A DNA stretch of 64,000 bases, from the NCBI RefSeq assembly GCF_012910805.1, contig NZ_WTVK01000020.1:27825-91824 (forward strand), in the 5' to 3' direction. Made by a program: the position numbers and the translations under genes. Below are positions 39,700 through 52,747 of the stretch, in pieces. How positions within the stretch are numbered: the stretch's first letter is position 1; each line of letters begins with the position of its first letter. This stretch comes from Aromatoleum evansii (GTDB lineage: Bacteria > Pseudomonadota > Gammaproteobacteria > Burkholderiales > Rhodocyclaceae). The notes beneath the pieces are model-generated. The model ran no database searches. It had not been told where the DNA came from and saw only the letters and a program-made list of their open reading frames with translations.

Positions 39700-40029
39700 T
39701 CACAGACTCTCACCCGAGCTTCCGAGGATCGAGCGGCGCGCGCGCTCGTGCGGGTCGATCGTCGGCTGCGATCCCGTCGCGAGTGCGGGCCGGAACGAGC
39801 CGCCCGTCACGGGCGACGCGAGGATTAGCTGACGCGCGAGCGCATGCGGATCCGTCGGCGCCAGCGTCGCGGTTGCCGTCGTGCTGCGGATGGCTGCCGA
39901 ATGTTGCGTCACGCTCAGAATCAACTGCCGTGCCTGTTCGTGAGGGTCCGGCGTGCGACCGGGATCGGCCAGCGCGGTGTGGGCGGAAATGACGAGGGCG
40001 ATGCCGGACAAGGCCAGAATCGATTTCAT
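39700..40029 (-). CDS. small secreted protein with three DPHxxARxxIL repeats
   Basis: A 109-residue exported protein, signal peptide MKSILALSGIALVISAHTALA. The mature part has three copies of a short motif: DPHEQARQLILS, DPHALARQLILAS and DPHERARRSILGS, spaced about 30-40 residues. The family is not recognised. The repeated Asp-His suggests metal or ligand binding. GGAG precedes the ATG at 40029. It lies just downstream of the efflux outer-membrane gene on the same strand, but a 227-bp gap separates them. Confidence 0.6.
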   Translation of the reverse strand: MKSILALSGIALVISAHTALADPGRTPDPHEQARQLILSVTQHSAAIRSTTATATLAPTDPHALARQLILASPVTGGSFRPALATGSQPTIDPHERARRSILGSSGESL

Positions 40030-40256
40030 GGTGAGTCTCCTGTTGGGGGGCAGCAGTCGGCGGGCGGTAGCGTTGGCGTTTGGCACCGATCGGCCGGGAA
40101 ATGCGCGTCATCCGTTCATGGCGCGCGGCAAGATGGCCTGGTGCGGCGGGCGTGGCGTCGCCCAGGTGAGGATCACGAGGGCTTGTTCGCCCAGCCCGAG
40201 ACAACGCTGATGCGCCCGTGATAGCACGCATGAAGTGTTTGTCATGGCCATTTCAT

Positions 40257-41762
40257 TTACCTGTGGTCGTTGGTGGAGAGCTTGGTGGTGGAGAGGTCGC
40301 TGTAGAGGCGATCGCTGCTGGCATGTGGTGCATCCCATCCACCCCCCAAGGCCCGGAAGGAGGCGATGGCGGCACGCGCAACCTCCGTTTGCGCCTGTGC
40401 CTTCGCGTCGCGCGCCTGCAGCAGGTTGCCGTCGGCATCGAGCACCTCGATCAGGCTGACGACGCCACCCTGGTAGGCGGCAAACGAGTTTTCGCGCGCA
40501 CGGACGAGCGCCGATTCACCCCGCGTCAGAATGCCGACCTGGGCCTCGCGTTTGACGAGGGCGGAGAAGGCGTTCTCGACATCCTCGGCCGCCCGCAACA
40601 CGGCCAAGCGGTAGGCCGCCAGGGCTTCGGCCTCCTGGCCGCGCGCGGCGGCGATCTGCGCGTCGACGCGGCCGAAGTCGAACAGGCGCCAGCGCAGTCC
40701 GAGGACACCCTGGGCCTGGCTGGCGGCCCCGGTGAAGAGGGTGCCGCTCGCGATCGCGGTGGCGCTGCCCACCAGCGCGGCGAGCGAGAACTTGGGGTAG
40801 TACTCCGAGACCGCCACGCCGATGCGCGCATTGGCTGCAGCAAGTTGCCGCTCGGCGACGATGAGATCCGGCCTACGCCGAATCATCTCGGCCGGGGTGC
40901 CGGTTTCGGCCAGACCCGGGGCAACCGGAACCGGCACCACCGGGGCCAGCTCCGTGCGGTAGGTTCCCGGCTGCACCCCGAGCAGCACGTCCAGCGCGTT
41001 CATCGCCGAATCGAGGCCGGCTTCCAGCACGGGGATCTGCGCCTCGGCCTGGGTGAGCGAACCCTCGGCCTGGTTCATCTGGAGCTCGGCCGCGACCCCC
41101 TTCTCGTACTGGAGCCTGACCATGGCGAGCAACTGGCGGCGGGTCTCCACCTGCTGTCTGGCGATCGCGATGCGCGCCTGCAGGCCCCGGACCGAGACGT
41201 ACACGTCCGCCGTCTGCGCGGCCACGGCGAGCCGTGTCGCCACCGCGCCGGCTTCGGAGGCCTCGTAGGCGGCGCGTGCCGCCTCCTGCCCGCGCCGCAG
41301 ACCGCCGAACACGTCGATCTCCCAGCTCGCACCGACGTTGGCCTCGTAGGCGCTGCCGCTGCGGTCGAAGCCCGGTGTGGCGTCGAGCACTTGCCCCAGC
41401 GGGGTCTCGACGGACTGGTAGGCTCTTGCAGCGTTTACACTTAGGTTGCCGGCCGGCAGCAGTGCCGCATCGGCGTAGCGTAACGACGCGCGCGACTGGG
41501 CGACGCGTGCCGCCGCTTGCGCGATGTCCAGGTTTTGATCGAGGGCCAGGGAGACGAAGTGCGTCAGCAGGGGATCATTGAAGGCAGCCCACCAGGCCCG
41601 AAGGTCCGCCTTGTCCTGAACCTGCCGGTGATCGATACCTTCCTGTCCGAGGAAGGTGGACGACAGCGCGATCTCGGGCTGCCGGTAGTCGGGCCCGACG
41701 GCGCAGCCCGTCAACGCGCCGATACTCAGGACAAGGGCGAGGGAGCGGGGGTAGGCGAGCAT
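40257..41762 (-). CDS. RND efflux outer-membrane factor (OprM/NodT family lipoprotein)
   Basis: A 501-residue outer-membrane channel with lipobox TGC (IGALTGCAVGPDYRQPE) and two OEP (outer membrane efflux) repeats. NodT signature features include WWAAFNDPLLTHFVSLALDQNLDIAQAAARVAQSRA and ETGTPAEMIRRRPDLIVAERQLAAANARIGVAVSEYYP. It forms the exit duct for the adaptor and pump encoded on the other side of the TetR gene. Divergent from tetR; two GTGACT-N12-AGTCAC operators lie in the shared promoter region. Confidence 0.93.
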   Translation of the reverse strand: MLAYPRSLALVLSIGALTGCAVGPDYRQPEIALSSTFLGQEGIDHRQVQDKADLRAWWAAFNDPLLTHFVSLALDQNLDIAQAAARVAQSRASLRYADAALLPAGNLSVNAARAYQSVETPLGQVLDATPGFDRSGSAYEANVGASWEIDVFGGLRRGQEAARAAYEASEAGAVATRLAVAAQTADVYVSVRGLQARIAIARQQVETRRQLLAMVRLQYEKGVAAELQMNQAEGSLTQAEAQIPVLEAGLDSAMNALDVLLGVQPGTYRTELAPVVPVPVAPGLAETGTPAEMIRRRPDLIVAERQLAAANARIGVAVSEYYPKFSLAALVGSATAIASGTLFTGAASQAQGVLGLRWRLFDFGRVDAQIAAARGQEAEALAAYRLAVLRAAEDVENAFSALVKREAQVGILTRGESALVRARENSFAAYQGGVVSLIEVLDADGNLLQARDAKAQAQTEVARAAIASFRALGGGWDAPHASSDRLYSDLSTTKLSTNDHR

Positions 41763-41792
41763 GAGAGTCCTTCGGGGAGTTGAACTGTTGTG

Positions 41793-41816
41793 GTGACTAA
41801 ACACAATATTAGTCAC
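41793..41816. promoter_or_regulatory. TetR-type operator 1
   Basis: GTGACT-N12-AGTCAC, exact inverted repeat, between the divergent efflux outer-membrane and TetR genes. Same 24-bp geometry as 41823-41846 and 42523-42546. Confidence 0.8.
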
Positions 41817-41822
41817 TCTATT

Positions 41823-41846
41823 GTGACTGTCAACTAAAAGAGTCAC
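41823..41846. promoter_or_regulatory. TetR-type operator 2
   Basis: GTGACT-N12-AGTCAC, exactly 30 bp (about three helical turns) after operator 1 and 39 bp before the TetR start codon; it probably overlaps the tetR promoter. Confidence 0.8.
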
Positions 41847-41884
41847 TGGTTGCAAAGATAGAGCATGCGAGGTATTGTTTTCCC

Positions 41885-42502
41885 ATGAATGAAATCCAGT
41901 CTTCCTCCCCCCAGTCGCGGGGCCCTGCCGACCACAGCGTTCGAGACCAGATCGTGGAGGCGGCCGGCGAGCACTTCAGCCATTACGGTTACGAGAAAAC
42001 CACCGTCTCCGATCTGGCCAAGGCGATCGGTTTTTCCAAGGCCTATATCTACAAGTTCTTCGATTCCAAGCAGGCCATCGGCGAGGCGATCTGCGCCAAG
42101 ACCTTGAGCGCCATCGTCGCGGCAGTCGAAGAGGCGGTGGCTGGCGCGAGCACGCCGACGGAAAAATTCCGCAGAATGTTCAAGACCTTGGTGTCGACAG
42201 GCGTGAGTCTCTTCTTCAACGAGCGCAAGCTGTACGACATCGCCGCGTACTCGGCCGGCGAGGGGTGGCCGTCCGCCCGCGCCTACTGCGAGCGCATCCG
42301 CGAGATCCTGACGGAAGTGATCCGCGAAGGGCGGGAGAGCGGCGAATTCGAGCGCAAGACGCCGCTGGACGAGACGGTGCATGCGATCGATCTGGTCATG
42401 CAGCCGTATGTGAATCCGCTCCTGCTCCAGTACAACCTCGATGTTGCCGAGGAGGCCCCGGCGCAGCTTTCGAATCTGGTGCTGCGCAGCCTGGCACCGT
42501 AG
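41885..42502 (+). CDS. TetR family efflux repressor
   Basis: A 205-residue repressor. The N-terminal helix-turn-helix has the TetR pattern (RDQIVEAAGEHFSHYGYEKTTVSDLAKAIGFSKAYIYKFFDSKQAIGEAI). The C-terminal ligand domain is variable. It lies between the outer-membrane factor (divergent) and the adaptor-pump genes (same strand). The three identical operators around it strongly suggest it represses the entire tripartite efflux system and itself until an inducer binds. Confidence 0.92.
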   Translation: MNEIQSSSPQSRGPADHSVRDQIVEAAGEHFSHYGYEKTTVSDLAKAIGFSKAYIYKFFDSKQAIGEAICAKTLSAIVAAVEEAVAGASTPTEKFRRMFKTLVSTGVSLFFNERKLYDIAAYSAGEGWPSARAYCERIREILTEVIREGRESGEFERKTPLDETVHAIDLVMQPYVNPLLLQYNLDVAEEAPAQLSNLVLRSLAP

Positions 42503-42522
42503 AGAGTCGCATAATGTTGATA

Positions 42523-42546
42523 GTGACTATTGACAAAAGTAGTCAC
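42523..42546. promoter_or_regulatory. TetR-type operator 3
   Basis: GTGACT-N12-AGTCAC, third exact copy, 40 bp upstream of the adaptor start codon. Confidence 0.8.
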
Positions 42547-42586
42547 TAGACGGAGGATGGAGGCATTCGTTTTCACGGAGGTCGCC

Positions 42587-43723
42587 ATGCTTCAGCGCCG
42601 TAGTCTTCCCTTCCTTACCGTCGTCGGTCTGTTGCCCTTGGCTCTGGCCGCATGCAGCGACGCCACCTCTTCAGTCGATCCGCGGACCCAGACTCCCCTC
42701 GTGCGGGTGGGGGCGGTGGAGGCCGCCGTCCAGACCGAGCGTTCATTTACCGGCATCGTTGCCGCGCGGGTGCAGAGCGACCTGGGGTTCCGTGTTCCCG
42801 GCAAGATCCTGGAGCGCCTGGTCGATACCGGGCAGGCCGTCAGGCGCGGCCAGCCGCTGATGCGCATCGACCCGACCGATCTGCGGCTCGCCACGCGCGC
42901 CCATGACGAGGCCGTTGCCGCCGCCACGGCGCGCGCGCGCCAGACCGCCGACGATGAGGCGCGATACCGAGATCTGGTCGCGGGGGGCGCGGTGTCGGCC
43001 TCGGCCTACGACAAGATCAAGGCCGCCGCCGAGTCGGCCCGGGCGGAGCTCAAAGCGGCCCAGGCCCAGGCCGACGTCGCGCGCAACGAAACCGGCTACA
43101 CGGTCCTGCTCGCCGATGCGGACGGCGTGGTTGTGGAGACCCTGGCGGAGCCGGGCCAAGTCGTCGGCGCCGGGCAGGTGGTCGTCCGGGTGGCCCATGC
43201 CGGGCGCCGCGAAGCGGTCATCGAACTTCCCGAAACCCTGCGTCCGGCGGTGGGATCGGCGGCGCGCGCGACCTTGTATGGCAGTGGGCTCACGGGCGCC
43301 GCGAAACTGCGCCAATTGTCGGACGCCGCCAACCCCCAGACGCGCACCTTCGAGGCGCGCTATGTGCTGGAGGGGCGCCTGGCGGGCGCGCCGCTGGGCT
43401 CGACCGTGTCCATCGAGATTCAACGCGACCGCTCCACGCCGACACTCCAGGTGCCGATCGGTGCGCTCTTCGATCCGGGCAAGGGGCCCGGCGTATGGCT
43501 GGTCCAAGGGCAGGGGGGCCAAGGGCAGGGGCCCCAGGTCACCTGGCGCGCCGTGCAGGTGGCCGGCCTCAGTGGTGAATCCGCTGCGATCGCCAGTGGC
43601 CTCGCGGCGGGCGATCGTGTCGTCGTGCTCGGAGCCCATCTACTGCACGAAGGCGAGCTGGTACGGCTGGCTGACGGCGACGTCGCACAAAGCGTGGCTG
43701 CGGCCGGTGGAGAAGTGGAATGA
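42587..43723 (+). CDS. RND efflux periplasmic adaptor (membrane fusion protein)
   Basis: A 378-residue lipoprotein-type adaptor with signal peptide and lipobox LAAC. The biotinyl-lipoyl halves (SDLGFRVPGKILERLVDTGQAVRRGQPLMRIDPTDL and TVLLADADGVVVETLAEPGQVVGAGQVVVRV) enclose an alpha-helical hairpin; a beta-barrel follows. GGAGG five bases before ATG 42587 decides the start, although earlier in-frame ATGs exist. It overlaps the pump gene by 4 bp (ATGA), a sign of translational coupling. Confidence 0.92.
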   Translation: MLQRRSLPFLTVVGLLPLALAACSDATSSVDPRTQTPLVRVGAVEAAVQTERSFTGIVAARVQSDLGFRVPGKILERLVDTGQAVRRGQPLMRIDPTDLRLATRAHDEAVAAATARARQTADDEARYRDLVAGGAVSASAYDKIKAAAESARAELKAAQAQADVARNETGYTVLLADADGVVVETLAEPGQVVGAGQVVVRVAHAGRREAVIELPETLRPAVGSAARATLYGSGLTGAAKLRQLSDAANPQTRTFEARYVLEGRLAGAPLGSTVSIEIQRDRSTPTLQVPIGALFDPGKGPGVWLVQGQGGQGQGPQVTWRAVQVAGLSGESAAIASGLAAGDRVVVLGAHLLHEGELVRLADGDVAQSVAAAGGEVE

Positions 43724-46700
43724 ATGCGTTCAACCTCTCCGCCCTCGCGGTACGCGAGCGCTCGGTCACCCTGTTTCTGATGCTGGCGATCTTCGTCGCC
43801 GGCGTCGTGGCCTTTCTGACCTTGGGGCGGGCGGAGGACCCCGCCTTTACCATCAAGCAGATGACCGTGATCAGCGCCTGGCCCGGGGCGACCGCCAAGG
43901 AGATGGAAGAACTGGTCGCCGAGCCCCTGGAAAAGCGCATGCAGGAACTGCGCTGGTATGACCGGACGGAGACCTTCACGCGACCGGGGCTGGCTTTCAC
44001 CACGGTGTACCTGCTCGACAGCACGCCGCCTGCCGAGGTCCCCGAGCAGTTCTATCAGGTGCGCAAGAAGCTCGGCGACGAGGCGCTCAAGCTGCCGCGC
44101 GGCGTCATCGGCCCGATGGTGAACGACGAGTACGCTGACGTGACCTTTGCGCTCTACGCAGTGAAAGCGAAGGGGGAGCCCCATCGGCACCTGGTGCGCG
44201 ATGCCGAAACCATGCGCCAGCGCCTGCTGCACGTGCCCGGCGTCAAGAAGGTGAACATCATCGGCGAGCAGGCCGAACGGATCTTCGTCGAGTTCTCCCA
44301 TGACCGCCTGGCGACCCTGGGCATCTCCCCGCGCGACCTCTTCGCTGCGCTGAACGGGCGCAATGTCATGACGCCCGCCGGTTCGATCGAAGCCAAGGGT
44401 CCGCAGGTCTTCATCCGCCTGGACGGTGCCATCGACGATCTGGAAGCGATCCGCAATACGCCGGTCGCGGCGCGCGGCCGGACCCTGAAGCTCGGCGACA
44501 TCGCCGAGGTGAAGCGGGGCTACGAGGATCCGGCCACCTTCCTCATCCGCAACAACGGCGAACCGACCTTGCTGCTCGGCGTGGTCATGCGCGAGGGCTG
44601 GAACGGCCTCGATCTCGGCCAGGCGCTGGAGGCGGAAGCGGCGGCGATCAACGCCGAGATGCCGCTCGGCATGAGCCTGTCCAAAGTAACGGACCAGTCG
44701 GTCAATATCCACTCGGCGGTCGGCGAGTTCATGGTCAAGTTCCTGGTCGCGCTCGGCGTGGTGATGCTGGTGGGCTTCCTCAGCATGGGCTGGCGCGCCG
44801 GCATCGTGGTTTCGGCGGCAGTTCCCCTGACCCTGGCCGTGGTCTTCATCATCATGGCGGCCACCGGCAAGAACTTCGACCGCATCACGCTGGGCTCGCT
44901 GATCCTGGCCCTCGGGCTGCTGGTCGACGACGCGATCATCGCCATCGAGATGATGGTGGTGAAGATGGAGGAAGGCTACGACCGCATCCGCGCCGCGGCC
45001 TATGCCTGGAGCCACACTGCCGCACCGATGCTGGCCGGAACGCTGGTGACGGCGATCGGCTTCATGCCGAACGGCTTCGCCAAGTCCACCGCCGGCGAGT
45101 ACACCGGCAACATGTTCTGGATCGTCGGCATTGCCTTGATCGCCTCGTGGATCGTAGCCGTCGTGTTCACGCCCTACCTGGGGGTGAAACTGCTGCCGAA
45201 TTTTAAGAAACACGAAGGAGGACTCGGAGCGATCTACGCCACGCCGAACTACCAGCGCTTCCGCCGCCTGCTGGGCTGGGTGATCCGGCGCAAATGGCTG
45301 GTCGCGGCGAGCGTGATCGGCGCCTTCGTCGTCGCGATCCTGGGCATGGGCGTGGTCAACAAGCAGTTCTTCCCGACCTCCGACCGGCCCGAGGTGCTTG
45401 TCGAGGTGCAGATGCCGTATGGGACCTCAATCGAGCAAACCAGTGCCGCGACGGCGAAGGTCGAAGCCTGGCTTGCGCAGCAGAAGGAGGCCAGGATCGT
45501 GACGTCCTACATCGGCCAGGGCGCTCCACGCTTCTTCCTGGCGATGTCACCTGAATTGCCCGATCCGTCGTTCGCCAAGATCGTGGTGCTCGCGGGCAAT
45601 GACAAGGAACGGGAAGCCCTCAAGTTCCGGCTGCGCCAGGCAGTGGCCGACGGCTTGGCGCCCGAGGCGCGGGTGCGCGTGACGCAGATCGTGTTCGGCC
45701 CCCCTTCGCCATTTCCCGTGGCCTACCGCGTCATGGGGCCGGACCCGGACAAGCTGCGTGACATCGCGGGAGAGGTGCGTGGCATCATGCAGGCCTCCGC
45801 ACAGATGAGAACGGTCAACACCGACTGGGGCGAGCGCGTGCCCACACTGCATTTTTCGCTCGACCAGGATCGCCTGCAGAGCATCGGCTTGACGTCCACC
45901 GATGTAGCGCAGCAGCTTCAGTTCCTGTTGAGCGGCATCCCGGTCACCGATATGCGCGAGGACATCCGTTCGGTACAGGTCACTGCCAGATCGGCCGGAA
46001 GCACACGGCTCGATCCGAGCCGGATCGCCGATTTCACCCTGGTTGGCGCCACCGGTCGGCGGATCCCGCTGTCGCAGATCGGAAAAGTGGACGTGCGCAT
46101 GGAAGATCCGATCCTGCGCCGCCGCGATCGCACGCCGACCATCACCGTGCGTGGTGATATCGCCGAGGGCTTGCAGCCGCCGGATGTATCCACCGCCGTA
46201 TTCCAGGAGCTTCAGCCCATCATCGCCAAACTGCCGGCCGGTTACCGGATCGAAATGGCCGGCTCCATCGAGGAATCGGGCAAGGCGAACCGCGCCTTGG
46301 CGCCGATCTTCCCGATCATGATCGCGCTGACCCTGATCACCATCATCTTCCAGGTCCGCTCGATCTCCGCGATGACGATGGTGTTCGCCACGGCGCCGCT
46401 GGGCGTCATCGGGGTCGTGCCCACCCTGCTGTTGTTCCAGCAGCCGTTCGGCATCAACGCGCTGGTCGGTCTGATTGCGTTGTCCGGGATCCTGATGCGC
46501 AACACGCTGATCCTGATCGGCCAGATTCGCGGCAACGAGAAGGACGGATTGGCGCCCTTCGATGCCGTGGTCGAGGCCACCGTGCAGCGCGCGCGCCCGG
46601 TCATCCTGACCGCGCTCGCCGCTATCCTGGCGTTCATCCCGCTCACCCAGTCGGTGTTCTGGGGAACGCTGGCCTATACCTTGATCGGCGGCACCTTCGC

Positions 46701-46827
46701 CGGGACGGTTCTGACCCTGGTGTTCCTGCCGGCCATGTATTCCATTTGGTTCAAGATCAGGCCGGCGGCGTGGGCTGGGCAGGCTGAAGCCGTTTCCGGG
46801 ATGCAAACGGAGCCTGTCGCAGCCTAG
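43720..46827 (+). CDS. RND efflux inner-membrane pump
   Basis: A 1035-residue pump. N-terminal helix, then porter subdomains, helices 2-6 with the proton-relay Asp pair in LGLLVDDAIIAIEMM, second periplasmic loop, and C-terminal helices with INALVGLIALSGILMRNTLILIGQI. The first porter segment (GRAEDPAFTIKQM) is typical of the HAE-like group with AEDPxF. Substrates cannot be derived from sequence. Works with the adaptor upstream and outer-membrane factor on the other side of tetR. Confidence 0.93.
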   Translation: MNAFNLSALAVRERSVTLFLMLAIFVAGVVAFLTLGRAEDPAFTIKQMTVISAWPGATAKEMEELVAEPLEKRMQELRWYDRTETFTRPGLAFTTVYLLDSTPPAEVPEQFYQVRKKLGDEALKLPRGVIGPMVNDEYADVTFALYAVKAKGEPHRHLVRDAETMRQRLLHVPGVKKVNIIGEQAERIFVEFSHDRLATLGISPRDLFAALNGRNVMTPAGSIEAKGPQVFIRLDGAIDDLEAIRNTPVAARGRTLKLGDIAEVKRGYEDPATFLIRNNGEPTLLLGVVMREGWNGLDLGQALEAEAAAINAEMPLGMSLSKVTDQSVNIHSAVGEFMVKFLVALGVVMLVGFLSMGWRAGIVVSAAVPLTLAVVFIIMAATGKNFDRITLGSLILALGLLVDDAIIAIEMMVVKMEEGYDRIRAAAYAWSHTAAPMLAGTLVTAIGFMPNGFAKSTAGEYTGNMFWIVGIALIASWIVAVVFTPYLGVKLLPNFKKHEGGLGAIYATPNYQRFRRLLGWVIRRKWLVAASVIGAFVVAILGMGVVNKQFFPTSDRPEVLVEVQMPYGTSIEQTSAATAKVEAWLAQQKEARIVTSYIGQGAPRFFLAMSPELPDPSFAKIVVLAGNDKEREALKFRLRQAVADGLAPEARVRVTQIVFGPPSPFPVAYRVMGPDPDKLRDIAGEVRGIMQASAQMRTVNTDWGERVPTLHFSLDQDRLQSIGLTSTDVAQQLQFLLSGIPVTDMREDIRSVQVTARSAGSTRLDPSRIADFTLVGATGRRIPLSQIGKVDVRMEDPILRRRDRTPTITVRGDIAEGLQPPDVSTAVFQELQPIIAKLPAGYRIEMAGSIEESGKANRALAPIFPIMIALTLITIIFQVRSISAMTMVFATAPLGVIGVVPTLLLFQQPFGINALVGLIALSGILMRNTLILIGQIRGNEKDGLAPFDAVVEATVQRARPVILTALAAILAFIPLTQSVFWGTLAYTLIGGTFAGTVLTLVFLPAMYSIWFKIRPAAWAGQAEAVSGMQTEPVAA

Positions 46828-47188
46828 AAGGAATCGGCGCGCCGGCCCCCGCAACACAGGCGACCGGTAGGCGCCTGAAGACGACTGGACCCGGTCAGAA
46901 ACTGGGCGTTTTTTCTAAGGTATGCTTCTCACGCTTTGGCGCCCATCTCCAGATGCCTATTCCTTGCGCGGGTGAGCTTCGGCCCCTGTCGTCTGCTTTC
47001 GGTCAGGCACTTGGTGAGTGAGGCGCGACGACCGAGATTGGTAGCCTGATGGTGCGGGGGATGAACGACCGAAACGAGTCCGCGATGGAACGCATTCGGC
47101 GAAGATAACCATAATCAAATGGAGATGCGGAGGATTCATCCGTGATGAAATTCGAACGTGATGCCCTTGGAATACAGGCTGGCTGGCC
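46828..47188. other. intergenic region upstream of LysR gene
   Basis: 361 bp with no supported gene and no clear repeat or terminator. Confidence 0.4.
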
Positions 47189-48190
47189 ATGCAGACACCC
47201 CGACCGTCACTGAATGCCCTGCGCGCGTTTGAGGCGGCGGCACGGTTGCGTAGCATGACGGCGGCGGCCGAAGAGCTATCGGTGACGCATGGCGCCGTCA
47301 GTCGCCATATAAGGGCTCTCGAGGAGTTGCTTGGAGTGACGTTGCTGATCCGGGGGCCGCACTCCACCGATCCGACGGTCGAGGGTGCGCGCTTGGCCGA
47401 GGGCCTGGCGGCAGCGTTCGCGCAGATCCAGGCCAGCATTGAGCAATTGAAGCCCGGCCCGCTGACGCTGTCTTGCTCGACGTCGATCATGATGTATTGG
47501 CTGATGCCGAGGATCTCACGCTTCCACGAGCGGCACCCGGACGTCGAACTGCAGTTCAACATGAACTTCGGTCGCTTCGATGCGGTACGGGACAAGATCG
47601 CGGTCGCAATCCGCAATACGGTGATCGAGCCACCGCCGGATGTCGTCGTCCGCGAACTGGCTGTCGAGCATATTGGCCTCGTATGTTCACCGGAGTACAT
47701 GCGGTCGGCGCGGCTGCGCTCCTTCGATGATCTGGCAGCAGCGCGACGACTGGCGCCGAAGACGAGACCGCAAGCGTGGCAGGATTGGGCCTCGGCTTTT
47801 GGGTACCAAGGCCCTGAACTGTCCGTGAGTGACTACTATGATCACTTCTATTTGATGATTCAGGCCGTGATCTGTGGCCTCGGCATAGCCGCTGTGCCGC
47901 GCATGCTGGTCCTGGACGATCTGCGTTCCGGAAAACTCGTTGCCCCCTTCGGTTTCGCCCCAGGCCCATACAAGTTGGTCCTGTGGCTTGCGCCGCACGC
48001 TAGTTCCAGGCCAGATGCGCGGGCGCTCGCTCAGTGGTTGAGCGAGGAATTGAAGGAAACCTGCGGGAATGACGAGAGCACCTCAGCGCCGCCAGCGCTG
48101 AGTGTGCAAGACGCGCTCAAGGTGAACTCGAGCCGTCGAAACCCAGCAACGCGATCGCCAGTGAAGCTGCGGAAAGAAGGCGGCGCATAG
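47189..48190 (+). CDS. LysR family transcriptional regulator (GcvA-like)
   Basis: A 333-residue regulator. N-terminal winged helix-turn-helix (PSLNALRAFEAAARLRSMTAAAEELSVTHGAVSRHIRALEELLGVTLLIR) and a periplasmic-binding-protein-like effector domain (LTLSCSTSIMMYWLMPRISRFHERHPDVELQFN). The layout is GcvA-like. It is convergent with the PEP carboxylase gene. It might regulate the minus-strand metabolic block, but the block's promoter lies 12 kb away, so this is only a possibility. Confidence 0.9.
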   Translation: MQTPRPSLNALRAFEAAARLRSMTAAAEELSVTHGAVSRHIRALEELLGVTLLIRGPHSTDPTVEGARLAEGLAAAFAQIQASIEQLKPGPLTLSCSTSIMMYWLMPRISRFHERHPDVELQFNMNFGRFDAVRDKIAVAIRNTVIEPPPDVVVRELAVEHIGLVCSPEYMRSARLRSFDDLAAARRLAPKTRPQAWQDWASAFGYQGPELSVSDYYDHFYLMIQAVICGLGIAAVPRMLVLDDLRSGKLVAPFGFAPGPYKLVLWLAPHASSRPDARALAQWLSEELKETCGNDESTSAPPALSVQDALKVNSSRRNPATRSPVKLRKEGGA

Positions 48191-48299
48191 CCGATAGTGT
48201 GGAGCATCAGCGCAACGCACTCTTCAGTGCATTAGTGCTTCGCACACACGGTCGCAATACATTTGAGCGACATGTTGGATGCCCCCCCCGCGAGCCGGC

Positions 48300-51062
<2,763 letters not shown>

Positions 51063-51191
51063 GGCAAGGCTCCGGAAAGCGAACGGCCCGCCGCGCGGGC
51101 TGGCCGAGGGGAATATAAAGGACCGGCACCACCGCCAGGGAGTGAGCGTTAATGCGATGCCGGTTGGAGAGCAATCGTTAGGTCGCGGCGT

Positions 51192-52708
<1,517 letters not shown>

Positions 52709-52747
52709 GGTGTTCTCCCTTATGTTTCTCGGGTGTCGGGCGGGGCA

